Origin: Myxococcales bacterium 68-20
GTDB taxonomy: Bacteria > Myxococcota_A > Polyangia > Polyangiales > Polyangiaceae
NCBI GenBank assembly: GCA_001899635.1
Contig: MKVQ01000049.1
Location: 24,996 to 88,995 of the forward strand
DNA length: 64,000 bases
Direction of reading: 5' to 3'
Shown here: one piece after another, positions 51,985 to 60,662 of the stretch
Layout: each line of letters opens with the position of its first letter
Position numbering within the stretch: position 1 is the first letter of the stretch
Notes under the pieces: model-generated
Seen by the model: only the letters and a program-made list of their open reading frames with translations
The model's database searches: none
What the model was told of the DNA's origin: nothing
Position numbers and translations under genes: made by a program

Positions 51985-54900
51985 ATGGCTCGCTCGTCCT
52001 CCTTCGAGCTCGTGGTCAACGGCCGTGCCGCGATCGTCGAGAACGTTCCGTCCAACACGACCCTTCTCCAGTGGCTTCGCGCCACCGGCAGGACGGGCAC
52101 CAAGGAGGGATGCGCCGAAGGTGACTGCGGGGCGTGCACCGTTGCCGTCGTGGACGTCGACGCCCGGGGCGAGCGCACTTACCGCGCCGTCAACTCCTGC
52201 ATCACGCTCCTGCCGATGGTCGCGGGAAGGGAGATCGTCACCGTCGAGGGCGTCGCGATGCCCGACGGTCTCCACCCCGTCCAGCAGGCCATGGTGGAGC
52301 GGTATGGCTCGCAGTGCGGCTACTGCACGCCGGGCTTCGTCATGTCGATGTTCGAGGGCTACTACCGTCGCGACCTTGCCGATGCAGGCGGCGACGCACG
52401 TGCGAAGATCGGCGATCAGCTGAATGGCAACCTATGCCGCTGCACGGGATACCGCCCGATCCGCGACGCGATGCTCGACGCGCTCGAGGAGAAGGAGCGG
52501 CGCGCCTCGTCCCCCGCTTCGCGCGAGGACCTGTTCCAGCTCCGTCTCTCGAAGTCGGCGCCGATCGAGAAGGGGGTGCCGGCCGTCGACTACGCGGCCG
52601 GCGGGCAAGCGTTCCTCCGCCCCACTTCGCTCGAGGAGCTCTACGCGATCAAGGCCGATCACGGAGGGAGCGCGGAGCTCGTCGCAGGGGCGACCGAGAT
52701 CGGCGTCTACATCAACAAGCAGCATCGCCGTTATCCGCTCCTCGTCTCGACCGACGGCGTGCGCGCGCTCGCCGCGATCGAGAAGGACGACGCCGTCTGG
52801 CGCGTCGGCGGCAACGCCACGCTCACCTCGCTCGAGGAGGCGCTCGCGGGCGAATATCCGATGATCGACAAGATGCTTTGGGCCTTCGCGTCCAGGCAGA
52901 TTCGGAATCGCGCGACGCTCGCGGGCAACATCGTCACTGCGTCGCCGATCGGCGACATGCCGCCGATCCTCCTCGCCCTCGATGCGGAGGTCGTGCTGGA
53001 GAGGCGGGGAGGGGCGCGGACCGTCCCGATCGCGGAGTTCTTCGCCGGCTATCGCAAGTCGGTGATCGCCGCGGACGAGGTCGTCCGATGGGTGGTCTTC
53101 CCGCGCAACGAGGCGCCGATCGGCGCGACGCGCCGGATGGACTCGTACAAGGTCAGCAAGCGTCGCGAGCTCGACATCAGCATCACCGCGGCGGCGTTCG
53201 TGGTCGACACCGACGCGAGCGGCGTGGTCACCCATGCGCGCCTCGCCTTCGGCGGCGTTGCCGCGACGCCTGCGCGCGCGAAGAAGACCGAGGCGTATCT
53301 CCTCGGCAAGAAATGGGACGCGCGAACGATCGCCGGCGCGTCGGAGATCCTCGCCGGCGAGTTCACGCCGCTCGACGATCACCGCTCGGGCGCCGCGTAC
53401 CGGCGCGACCTCGTCGTGAGCCTCTTCGAGAAGTTCTTCCGCGGTGAGCGCTCGAACCCGCAGGACGAGCTCCTCGTCTTCGAGCCGACGCCGCGGAGCA
53501 CGTGCGCGGTCGACGACGCGAGTCGGGCGCTCGAGCACGAGAGCGCCGTCGGTCACGTCACGGGCAACGCGCTCTACATCGACGACGTCGCCGCGCGTCG
53601 CGACATGCTCGAGATCTGGCCGGTGAGCTCTCCGCACGCGCGCGCACGGGTGATCTCGATCGATACGAGCGAGGCCGCGAAGGCGCCGGGGGTCGTCCTC
53701 GTGCTGACGGCAAAGGACGTCCCGGGGATGAACGACGTCGGCGCCATCCGCCACGACGAGCCGCTCTTCGCGGCGGAAGGGGCGGAGGCGAGCTTTCGCG
53801 GGCATGTCGTGGCGATGGTCGTGGGCACCTCGTACGAGGCGTGCCGCCTCGCCGCCGAGAAGGTGAAGGTCGAGTACGAGCCGCTGCCGCCGGTGATCGG
53901 CGTTCGCGATGCGATGGCGAAGCACAGCTTCCACACCGAACCGCACGTCATCCGTCGCGGCGACTGCGAGGGAGCGCTCGCCCGGAGCCCGCATCGCTTC
54001 TCCGGCGAGCTCGAGATCGGCGGGCAGGAGCACTTCTACCTCGAGTCCCACGCCTGCTGGGCGGAGCCGGGCGAGGAAGGAGAGGTCTTCGTCTCCTCGT
54101 CGACGCAGCATCCGTCCGAGGTGCAGGCCGTCGTCTCCCACGTGCTCGATCTTCCGCGCAACAAGGTGACGGTGCAGTCGCCGCGCATGGGCGGCGGCTT
54201 CGGCGGCAAGGAGACGCAAGGCAACTCGTGGGCGGCGTTCGTCGCGCTGGCGGCGACGAAGACGGGCAAGGCGGTCCGCGTCCAGCTCGATCGCGACATC
54301 GACATGGCGCTCACGGGCAAGCGGCATCCATTCTTCGCGCGCTTCGACGTCGGTCACGACGACGACGGTCGGCTCACGGCTGCCCGCATCGCGCTCGTGT
54401 CCGACGGCGGGTGGGCGCTCGACCTCTCGGAGTCGATCACCGACCGCGGCCTCTTCCACCTCGACAACTCCTACTACGTGCCGGTCTGCGACTTCTCCGG
54501 TCGGGTCGCGAAGACGAACGTGGTCTCGCACACGGCATTCCGCGGCTTCGGCGGCCCGCAGGGCATGGTGGTGATCGAGGAGATCCTCGACCGCGTCGCC
54601 CGCCGTCTCGGAATCTCGCCCGCGGAGGTCCGCGAGAAGAACCTCTATCGCGGCAAGGGCGAGTCGAACACGACGCATTATGGTCAGCCGCTCGACGACG
54701 AGCGCATCCCGGCGATCTGGTCTCGGCTACTCGAGACTTCTCGGTTCGCCGAACGCCGCCGCGAGATCGACGCGTTCAACGCCGAGAGCGGCGTCCGCGC
54801 GAAACGGGGACTCGCGATCACTCCGGTGAAGTTCGGTATCTCGTTCACTGCGACGTGGCTCAACCAGGCCGGCGCGCTCGTTCTCGTCTATCGCGACGGC

Positions 54901-55869
54901 ACCGTGCAGGTGAACCACGGCGGCACCGAAATGGGCCAGGGCCTCTACACGAAGATGCGCGGTGTCGCGATGCGCGAGCTCGGCGTGCCGGCCGATGCCG
55001 TGCGCGTGATGCGGACGCAGACGGACAAGGTCCCGAACACGTCGGCGACCGCGGCTTCGAGCGGCTCCGATCTCAACGGCCAAGCCGTACGCGCGGCGTG
55101 CGAGACGATCCGCGAGCGCCTCGCGCCCGTCGCGGCGGAGCTCCTCTCGACGAAGTCGTCGATGCCCGTGCCGGGGTCGGCGGTCGTCTTCGAGCACGGG
55201 CTCGCGCGGGCGCCGCAGCTCCCCGGCGTCGAGGTCACGTTCGCAGAGGTCGTCGAGCGCGCGTACTTGAAGCAGGTGCAGCTCTCGGCGTCGGGCTTCT
55301 ATCGAACGCCGGGCATCGGGTACGACCGCTCGAAGGGAAGGGGACGGCCCTTCTACTACTTCGCCTACGGCGCCGCCGTGACCGAGGTCGAGGTCGACGG
55401 CTACACCGGGATGAAGCGCGTCCGCGCGGTGGACATCCTCCACGACGTCGGCGACTCACTGAACCCCGGCATCGACCGCGGTCAGATCGAGGGTGCGTTC
55501 GTGCAAGGCATGGGCTGGCTCACGGGGGAGGAGCTTCGCTGGAGCAAAGACGGCAAGCTCCTCTCGCACTCGGCGAGCACGTATCAGATCCCGTCGATCG
55601 GCGACGCGCCCGAGCGCTTCGCGGTCGAGCTCCTCGCGAACGCGGCGCAGCCCGGCGTCATCCATGGCAGCAAGGCGGTGGGCGAGCCGCCGCTCATGCT
55701 CGCGATCAGCGTGCGCGAAGCGATCCGCGACGCCGTCGCCGCCTTCGGGGCACCCGGCGGCGAGATCCCGCTCGCGTCGCCGGCGACCCACGAAGCGATC
55801 CGGGCGGCGATCAAGGCGCGTCTCGATCGCTCGGCAGGCACCTCCTCGCCGGCGCGAGCGGCGGAGTAG
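51985..55869 (+). CDS. xdh: Single-chain xanthine dehydrogenase
   Basis: A 1294-residue fusion of all three modules that oxidise hypoxanthine and xanthine to urate. Residues 1-165 hold two 2Fe-2S clusters: Cys43, Cys48, Cys51, Cys72 and Cys111, Cys114, Cys151, Cys153. About 200-490 is the FAD domain (LVAGATEIGVYI, ATLAGNIVTASPIGDMPP). About 520-1280 is the molybdopterin part with GGGFGGKE (Glu743), AFRGFGGPQG (Arg853), HGGTEMGQGL and KAVGEPPL (catalytic Glu1234). Most bacteria split this enzyme into xdhA and xdhB; the order and length here match animal enzymes of about 1330 residues. xdhC lies upstream and a hairpin 32 bases after the stop. Confidence 0.95.
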   Translation: MARSSSFELVVNGRAAIVENVPSNTTLLQWLRATGRTGTKEGCAEGDCGACTVAVVDVDARGERTYRAVNSCITLLPMVAGREIVTVEGVAMPDGLHPVQQAMVERYGSQCGYCTPGFVMSMFEGYYRRDLADAGGDARAKIGDQLNGNLCRCTGYRPIRDAMLDALEEKERRASSPASREDLFQLRLSKSAPIEKGVPAVDYAAGGQAFLRPTSLEELYAIKADHGGSAELVAGATEIGVYINKQHRRYPLLVSTDGVRALAAIEKDDAVWRVGGNATLTSLEEALAGEYPMIDKMLWAFASRQIRNRATLAGNIVTASPIGDMPPILLALDAEVVLERRGGARTVPIAEFFAGYRKSVIAADEVVRWVVFPRNEAPIGATRRMDSYKVSKRRELDISITAAAFVVDTDASGVVTHARLAFGGVAATPARAKKTEAYLLGKKWDARTIAGASEILAGEFTPLDDHRSGAAYRRDLVVSLFEKFFRGERSNPQDELLVFEPTPRSTCAVDDASRALEHESAVGHVTGNALYIDDVAARRDMLEIWPVSSPHARARVISIDTSEAAKAPGVVLVLTAKDVPGMNDVGAIRHDEPLFAAEGAEASFRGHVVAMVVGTSYEACRLAAEKVKVEYEPLPPVIGVRDAMAKHSFHTEPHVIRRGDCEGALARSPHRFSGELEIGGQEHFYLESHACWAEPGEEGEVFVSSSTQHPSEVQAVVSHVLDLPRNKVTVQSPRMGGGFGGKETQGNSWAAFVALAATKTGKAVRVQLDRDIDMALTGKRHPFFARFDVGHDDDGRLTAARIALVSDGGWALDLSESITDRGLFHLDNSYYVPVCDFSGRVAKTNVVSHTAFRGFGGPQGMVVIEEILDRVARRLGISPAEVREKNLYRGKGESNTTHYGQPLDDERIPAIWSRLLETSRFAERRREIDAFNAESGVRAKRGLAITPVKFGISFTATWLNQAGALVLVYRDGTVQVNHGGTEMGQGLYTKMRGVAMRELGVPADAVRVMRTQTDKVPNTSATAASSGSDLNGQAVRAACETIRERLAPVAAELLSTKSSMPVPGSAVVFEHGLARAPQLPGVEVTFAEVVERAYLKQVQLSASGFYRTPGIGYDRSKGRGRPFYYFAYGAAVTEVEVDGYTGMKRVRAVDILHDVGDSLNPGIDRGQIEGAFVQGMGWLTGEELRWSKDGKLLSHSASTYQIPSIGDAPERFAVELLANAAQPGVIHGSKAVGEPPLMLAISVREAIRDAVAAFGAPGGEIPLASPATHEAIRAAIKARLDRSAGTSSPARAAE

Positions 55870-55900
55870 TCGACGCGACCTCACCGGCGAGGCGCGTCGA

Positions 55901-55924
55901 GCTCCCGGACCGGTGTCCGGGGGC
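55901..55924 (+). terminator. Hairpin after xanthine dehydrogenase
   Basis: The arms 55901-55910 and 55915-55924 pair over 10 bases (one G-U) around a four-base loop CGGT, 32 bases after the xdh stop. No T-tract follows. It is a likely 3' end of the xdh transcript. Confidence 0.55.
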
Positions 55925-56130
55925 AGGAGGGCACTCCACTCCGTACGCCTCGTCTCGCGCGCCGACCGCTGGGATCGGTGTCACGCGTCGCGAGAGCATC
56001 CTGCGCCGCCCGTGCCGGGGGCGCTCCTTCCCGGCAGTCCCCGAACGGGGCCCGAGGTCGTCCCCGCTCGTCGATGTGGACGAGGACGTGACGTCGCCGC
56101 TCCGGGCGCCGGGTGGCGGTGCCGGTATCC

Positions 56131-56151
56131 AGAGACGGGTTCCGTCTTTTT
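56131..56151 (+). terminator. Hairpin followed by a T-tract
   Basis: An eight-base stem (56131-56138 with 56142-56149, one G-U) with loop GTT is followed on the + strand by further T residues (TCTTTTT overall). This is the most canonical intrinsic terminator in the window and acts in the + direction, a backstop for xdh read-through before the minus-strand gene. No other gene is supported between 55870 and 56212. Confidence 0.6.
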
Positions 56152-56165
56152 CAGCGTTACCGTAA

Positions 56166-56216
56166 TTTACCGTGGTTTACCACAGTAAACGTCGAAAACG
56201 TCGTAACGGTCGTTAC
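56166..56216. promoter_or_regulatory. AT-richer inverted repeats at the end of a convergent pair
   Basis: An imperfect hairpin pairs 56166-56175 with 56180-56189 (TTTAC-c-GTGG, loop TTTA). A dyad GTAACG-GT-CGTTAC follows at 56203-56216. Several TTACCG/TTACCA units repeat in the same 60 bases, a composition very unlike the surrounding GC-rich DNA. The second dyad overlaps the stop of the minus-strand gene at 56213. It may be a minus-strand terminator or an operator-like site; I cannot tell which. Confidence 0.4.
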
Positions 56217-56620
56217 CGGCGAGCCGAGGTGCTCGTCGTGGGATTCGGTGACGAGGCTGGCCGCTCCGTCACCTCGCACGCGTGATCGCCCGCGACGATG
56301 AACGCGCGACGGCAGACGACGACGTAACGGCCGCGTTTTACGAGGTCGTACTCGATCCGCTCCTCGAGCATTCCGCGGTCGCCACGGAGCGATTCGACCT
56401 TGCAGTCGTCGCCGCAACCAGCCGCCAAATTGACGGTGTTCCGCGCCTTCGCACGGATGTCAGCATCGTCGGACAACACGTTCGCGTAGGCCGTCCAGAC
56501 GCAGAGCACGAGAACGAGGATCGTGAACCACTGGAAGGCTTGCCTTCGCCGCACGCGTTGGACCCTACGACGAACAATTCGCGCGCGCCAGCATCCCGCT
56601 GCAAACGTCGCGAACATCAC
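56213..56620 (-). CDS. Small single-pass membrane protein of unknown function
   Basis: A 135-residue protein with a very basic N-terminus (many Arg, residues 12-26), one transmembrane helix at about 29-48 (FQWFTILVLVLCVWTAYANV) and an exported C-terminal domain with paired cysteines (AAGCGDDCKVESLRGDRGML, YVVVCRRAFIVAGDHACEV). The positive-inside rule puts the cysteines outside the cytoplasm. The first two codons are both ATG. It lies 171 bases downstream of the Ser/Thr kinase gene on the same strand. I do not recognise the family. Confidence 0.72.
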   Translation of the reverse strand: MMFATFAAGCWRARIVRRRVQRVRRRQAFQWFTILVLVLCVWTAYANVLSDDADIRAKARNTVNLAAGCGDDCKVESLRGDRGMLEERIEYDLVKRGRYVVVCRRAFIVAGDHACEVTERPASSPNPTTSTSARR

Positions 56621-56791
56621 GTCGAGGAGACGCCGCCGACAACCTCAGCCGAGACCTCGAACGATGCACGCTGCGAGTCGCGATCGACACTGCACGCTGA
56701 GACGTTCGCGATCCATGCGGGGCTGATGCGGATAGCGAGTCGCCATCGTGTGGACTGCGCGTCACGACGTTCCCGCCTTCCGCGATCGTCT

Positions 56792-58942
56792 TCAGAACGT
56801 CTTTACGTAGCCGTCCTTGTCGACGTGCGCGGAGCTCGCTCCGCGAGGCGCGGCTGGAGTGGCCGCCTTCGCTGACGACGTCGCCGCGGCGGCTGTGGTC
56901 GAGTGCGCCGGCGGAGGAGGAGCGGGAGGAGGCGCCGCGTGGCGGGGCATCGAAGGACCGCCGCCTTTCGCATTGGCGGTCGCTGTAGTGATGGCTCCAG
57001 CCATCGTCGTCGCTGGGGCTGCGGATGAAGCGCCGGCCGGCGCGCTTGCCGTCGCGGATGGTGTTGCGACGGAAGACGCGGTCGATGGATCGATCGCCGG
57101 CGCCGTCGACATGCCGCTCGAGCTTGCAGACGCGGTCGAGCTCGGGAGCGGGGTCGCGCTTGCGGTCGTGGTGCTCGAGCTCGCGCCGTCGTCGGTGCTG
57201 CCCTTCTTTCGCATCACCACCGCGCCGCCGATCAGGACGAGCGCGAGCAGGACCGCACCCCCCGCGGCGACGAGCACGCCCCAAGGCGTTCGCGTCGGCA
57301 GGCGGGTCGACGGCACGGACTGGTTGTCGACCGTCGCGTAGACACCTGGGGACGTCGACGTCTCCCCCGTGACTGCCGGCGCTCCGGGGACCGAGTCGTT
57401 CGTGGCCGGACGCACCGGCAACGTCGACGCGAAGAGCTGGTTCCTTGGTCCCGGGTGAGGTGCTCCGGTCGTGAACCCGGGCGGAGGCATCGCTGCAGCT
57501 TGCGCGTGCCCTCCGCTCGGAAACCCCGCTCCCTGCGGAAAGGCCGGTGACGACGAGAGGCGTTGAGGCGCTCCGGACGGCATGCCTGGATGCGCACCCG
57601 TCCCGGAGGGGGCGGGCATCATGCCGGTTGCAGGTACTCCGGGCCCCGTCGCGTTCGCGCCGGGATGAGGAGGAGACGAGACGCGCGGTGGCGCAACTCC
57701 TGCGCCGGGCATCGTCGGCTGAACCGGCTGCGCGTTCGACGGAGCTCCTGCAGATGCTTGGATTGGTCCTGCCGCGGGCTGCCCTGCCGCCGGCCTCGGG
57801 GCAGCGGGCCCGCTGGCGCCGGGCTCTCCCGTCGGGGAGGCCAGCGTCGCCTCGAATGCAGCGCGGTCGTCGGAGGGCACGCGACCGGGAGCGCCCGCCA
57901 TCACGGGAGTCGGCGGGACGGCGGTGGCTCCCATCGCGATGCTCGCGTTCGGTCCGAGGGAAGGGTCGGGGGTCGGCAGCCGGCCTGCTGCGGGCCGCGG
58001 CGGTCCATGGTCGACGGGCGCCATGTGCCGGAGCAGGTCGTCGACCTCGGCGCGGATCGCCTCGTCCTCCACCGCACCGGGGGCGGCCTTCAGCGCGGCG
58101 CAGACCTTCCGCAGCTCCGCCGCGAGCTCGCTGGCCGTCGGCCGCCGCGCGGGATCCGTCTCGAGCGCGCGTGCGACGACCTCGTCCAGCTCGCGCGGCG
58201 CTGTCGGAACGAGCTCGGTGAGCAGCGGCGCGGGCTTGAAGCACCGGGAGAGCCCGACGCCGGGATCGTCGTCGAAGGGTCCCTTGCCAGCGAGCAGCTC
58301 GAACAGCACGAGCCCTGCCGCGTAGACGTCGTTCGGCGGTCCCGCTGCCTTGCCCTGCATCTGTTCGGGCGCCGCGTAGTAGAGCGTTCCGACGAACCCA
58401 CCCGTCTTCGTGATGCGGCCCTGCGAGACGCGCCCGTCGCTGTCGAAGATGTGGACGATGCCGAAGTCGAGCACCTTCGTCACCGCGCCGTGCGGCTGTT
58501 CGGCGAGGAAGATGTTCTCGGGCTTGATGTCCCGGTGGACCATCCCGCGGGCATGCACGTAGGCCAGCGCCTCGAGCACGTCGGCGACGATTTCGAGCGA
58601 TCGCACGCGTCGCACGCCGTGCCGCTTCATCGTCTGGCGGAGGTCGACTCCCTCCAGCTTCTCCATGACGAAGTAGCTCACGCCATCCGGGGTCGTCCCC
58701 ACGTCGTGGACCTGAACGATGTTCGGATGACTGATCGCAGCGAGCACCTGGGCCTCGCGCTCCATCCGTTTGGCTGCGCCTTCGTCGTGGCGGATCTGCT
58801 CGTGAATGACCTTCGCGACGTACCGCTTCTTCAGGCGAATGTGCTCGATCTCGTAGACGACACCCATGCCGCCCGCGCCGATCTCGCGCACGACCTGATA
58901 ACTCGTCCCCTCGAGCAACTGGCCCGGGCTGAGCGCCCCCAT
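56792..58942 (-). CDS. Membrane-anchored Ser/Thr protein kinase (PknB type)
   Basis: A 716-residue eukaryote-like kinase. The catalytic domain (about 15-270) has the Gly-rich loop IGAGGMGVVYE, Lys44 in VAKVI, the catalytic loop VHRDIKPENIF (Asp138, Asn143), the DFG motif at Asp159-Gly161, and GTLYYAAPEQM. A Pro/Ala/Gly-rich juxtamembrane stretch of about 240 residues follows, then one membrane helix from Trp554 to about 577 and a Ser/Thr/Ala-rich outer tail ending GYVKTF. The DFG is followed by IVH, somewhat unusual, but all catalytic residues are present. Myxobacteria use such kinases in development and signalling. It is divergent from a glycine-rich lipoprotein gene. Confidence 0.95.
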   Translation of the reverse strand: MGALSPGQLLEGTSYQVVREIGAGGMGVVYEIEHIRLKKRYVAKVIHEQIRHDEGAAKRMEREAQVLAAISHPNIVQVHDVGTTPDGVSYFVMEKLEGVDLRQTMKRHGVRRVRSLEIVADVLEALAYVHARGMVHRDIKPENIFLAEQPHGAVTKVLDFGIVHIFDSDGRVSQGRITKTGGFVGTLYYAAPEQMQGKAAGPPNDVYAAGLVLFELLAGKGPFDDDPGVGLSRCFKPAPLLTELVPTAPRELDEVVARALETDPARRPTASELAAELRKVCAALKAAPGAVEDEAIRAEVDDLLRHMAPVDHGPPRPAAGRLPTPDPSLGPNASIAMGATAVPPTPVMAGAPGRVPSDDRAAFEATLASPTGEPGASGPAAPRPAAGQPAAGPIQASAGAPSNAQPVQPTMPGAGVAPPRVSSPPHPGANATGPGVPATGMMPAPSGTGAHPGMPSGAPQRLSSSPAFPQGAGFPSGGHAQAAAMPPPGFTTGAPHPGPRNQLFASTLPVRPATNDSVPGAPAVTGETSTSPGVYATVDNQSVPSTRLPTRTPWGVLVAAGGAVLLALVLIGGAVVMRKKGSTDDGASSSTTTASATPLPSSTASASSSGMSTAPAIDPSTASSVATPSATASAPAGASSAAPATTMAGAITTATANAKGGGPSMPRHAAPPPAPPPPAHSTTAAAATSSAKAATPAAPRGASSAHVDKDGYVKTF

Positions 58943-58999
58943 AGTGGAGAGCAGGCTAGCAGAAGCGGCGCCGCAGCGCGCGGAGTGACCGTGGTTTTG

Positions 59000-59012
59000 A
59001 CGGCTTAGCCGT
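59000..59012. promoter_or_regulatory. Perfect dyad in a divergent promoter region
   Basis: ACGGCT-T-AGCCGT is a perfect six-base inverted repeat around one base, in the 194-base divergent region between the kinase gene and the glycine-rich lipoprotein gene. The surrounding 60 bases are poorer in GC than the genes. A repressor or activator site is plausible but unproven. Confidence 0.35.
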
Positions 59013-59136
59013 TTGGTCGTGCGAACGTAATCTCGGATTGTGATCCAAATCGCATATCGCCGTAGGCGCTCCGGGACGAGGGATGGCCGTCACATGGACG
59101 GGCAATCGTCGGCGTCGCCGTTGTATCGTCGGGAAT

Positions 59137-60600
59137 GTGAAGAGGGGACGATGGGCGCTGCTCGCGCTCTGGCTGCTTTCGTCGGTCGGTGCGGCCTCGT
59201 GTGGCGACAGCGACTGTGCGGCGACGGCTACGTGCGTGGCTGCAAACGATGACGCTGGAATGACGGACGGCTATCCCGAGGTTCCACCGCCGCCCGGCTG
59301 CGATCCTGGTGCCGATTCGAATGGCTCGGCGGCGTGTGTCGATGATTCGTATGCGCTGTTCGTCGACCCGAAGAACGGGAACGACACCAACGCGGGAACG
59401 AAGGCTGCGCCGCTCCGAACACTCGCGGCGGCGACCAGCGTCGACAAGCTCGCCGGGCGACCGCGGATCTACGTCTGCGGCACCGCTGCCATCGCCGAGA
59501 CGGTGCGCTTGCCGCCGAACGTCAGCCTCGTCGGTGGGTTCGACTGCCAAGCCTGGCAATATTCAGGAGTGCTCGTTCGGATCGCTCCGACCGAGCCGGG
59601 GATCGTGCTCCACGTGGATGGGTCGACGAAAGAGATCGTCGTCTCGGACGTCGAGCTCATCGCCAGGGACGGCGAAGGCGACGGTGCGTCGAGCGTGGCG
59701 CTCTTCATCAACGGATCGAAGGCGACGCTTCGTCGTGTCACCGCGCAGGCGGGCGCCGGTGCGAGCGCCAGCCAGCCCCCGACGCCCTCGAACCGATCGA
59801 GCTCGTCGCTCGACGGAAACGGCACCACCAACGACGTCGCTGCCGACGGGAAGACATGCTCGTGCTCGAAGCAGGGGGCGAGCATCGGCGGTAAGGGCGG
59901 CGGCCTCGGCGCTGCGGGAGCTCCGGGCGGCGTCGATCCACCGACGCAGGGCGGTGGCACTGCTGGTGCGGCCGGGTGTACCGACGGCGGTCGGGGAGCC
60001 AACGGCGCGAAGGGCGGCGCTGGCGGGAAACGCGCAGCCGCGCTCGGTGTCCTCACCGCTGCAGGGTGGAAGCCCGGACGCGGCGGTGACGGCACGTTCG
60101 GTGATCCTGGCGCGGGTGGCGGGGGCGCCGGAGGCAACGCAGCATTCGCGGGTGGTGGCGGCGCCTGTGGAGGCTGCGGCGGTCACGGCGGGACGGGCGG
60201 CGAGGGCGGCGGCGCGAGCATCGCGCTGGCGCTCCTGATGTCGGACGTGAAGGTCGTCGGCGGTCGCTATTCGGCCGCCCAAGCAGGCGCGGGGGCATGG
60301 GGAGGGCAGGGAGAGTCCGGTGCTTCGGGCGGCGCACGAGGCAGCAGTGCCTGCTTCGGAGGAGCTGGTGGGCACGGAGCTGGAGGCGGCGGCGGTGCCG
60401 GCGGCGCAGGTGGCGTCTCGACCGCGGTGCTTCGCACTGGCGGCACGTTCCTGCAGGACGACGCGGCGGTGCTCGCGTCGGGCAAGGGTGGCGCCCATGG
60501 GCCGGCGGGCATCCCCGGCGGTGGCGCCGGTGTTCCTGGCGAGGCAGGTGAAGACGGCCTCGAGCTGCTCGACGCAGCTCCCGTGCTCGAGATCCCTTGA
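59137..60600 (+). CDS. Beta-helix lipoprotein with collagen-like glycine-rich region
   Basis: A 487-residue predicted lipoprotein (lipobox GAASC near residue 22). Residues about 70-215 resemble a DUF1565/pectate-lyase-like right-handed beta-helix: YALFVDPKNGNDTNAGT, TAAIAETVRLPPNVSLVGGF, SDVELIARDGEGDG. About 225-470 is an extremely Gly-rich collagen-like stretch (GGKGGGLGAAGAPGG, GGGGAGGNAAFAGGGG). The GTG at 59137 is chosen because it starts the signal peptide; upstream residues in frame are basic and unsuited, and a nearby ATG is in another frame. A paralogue on the opposite strand runs off the window at 63311-64000. A structural extracellular role is inferred. Confidence 0.8.
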   Translation: MKRGRWALLALWLLSSVGAASCGDSDCAATATCVAANDDAGMTDGYPEVPPPPGCDPGADSNGSAACVDDSYALFVDPKNGNDTNAGTKAAPLRTLAAATSVDKLAGRPRIYVCGTAAIAETVRLPPNVSLVGGFDCQAWQYSGVLVRIAPTEPGIVLHVDGSTKEIVVSDVELIARDGEGDGASSVALFINGSKATLRRVTAQAGAGASASQPPTPSNRSSSSLDGNGTTNDVAADGKTCSCSKQGASIGGKGGGLGAAGAPGGVDPPTQGGGTAGAAGCTDGGRGANGAKGGAGGKRAAALGVLTAAGWKPGRGGDGTFGDPGAGGGGAGGNAAFAGGGGACGGCGGHGGTGGEGGGASIALALLMSDVKVVGGRYSAAQAGAGAWGGQGESGASGGARGSSACFGGAGGHGAGGGGGAGGAGGVSTAVLRTGGTFLQDDAAVLASGKGGAHGPAGIPGGGAGVPGEAGEDGLELLDAAPVLEIP

Positions 60601-60662
60601 GCTCCCGCGATTGATCGCTCGAGCCCCCGCGCTCGCGTGACGGGGCGCCGAGCTCGACTCGC

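Noticed and set aside
52432..54678. 748-codon minus-strand open frame opposite xanthine dehydrogenase
   Set aside because: The opposite strand encodes a certain enzyme with every cofactor ligand; the antisense product is Arg/Ala/Asp-rich noise.
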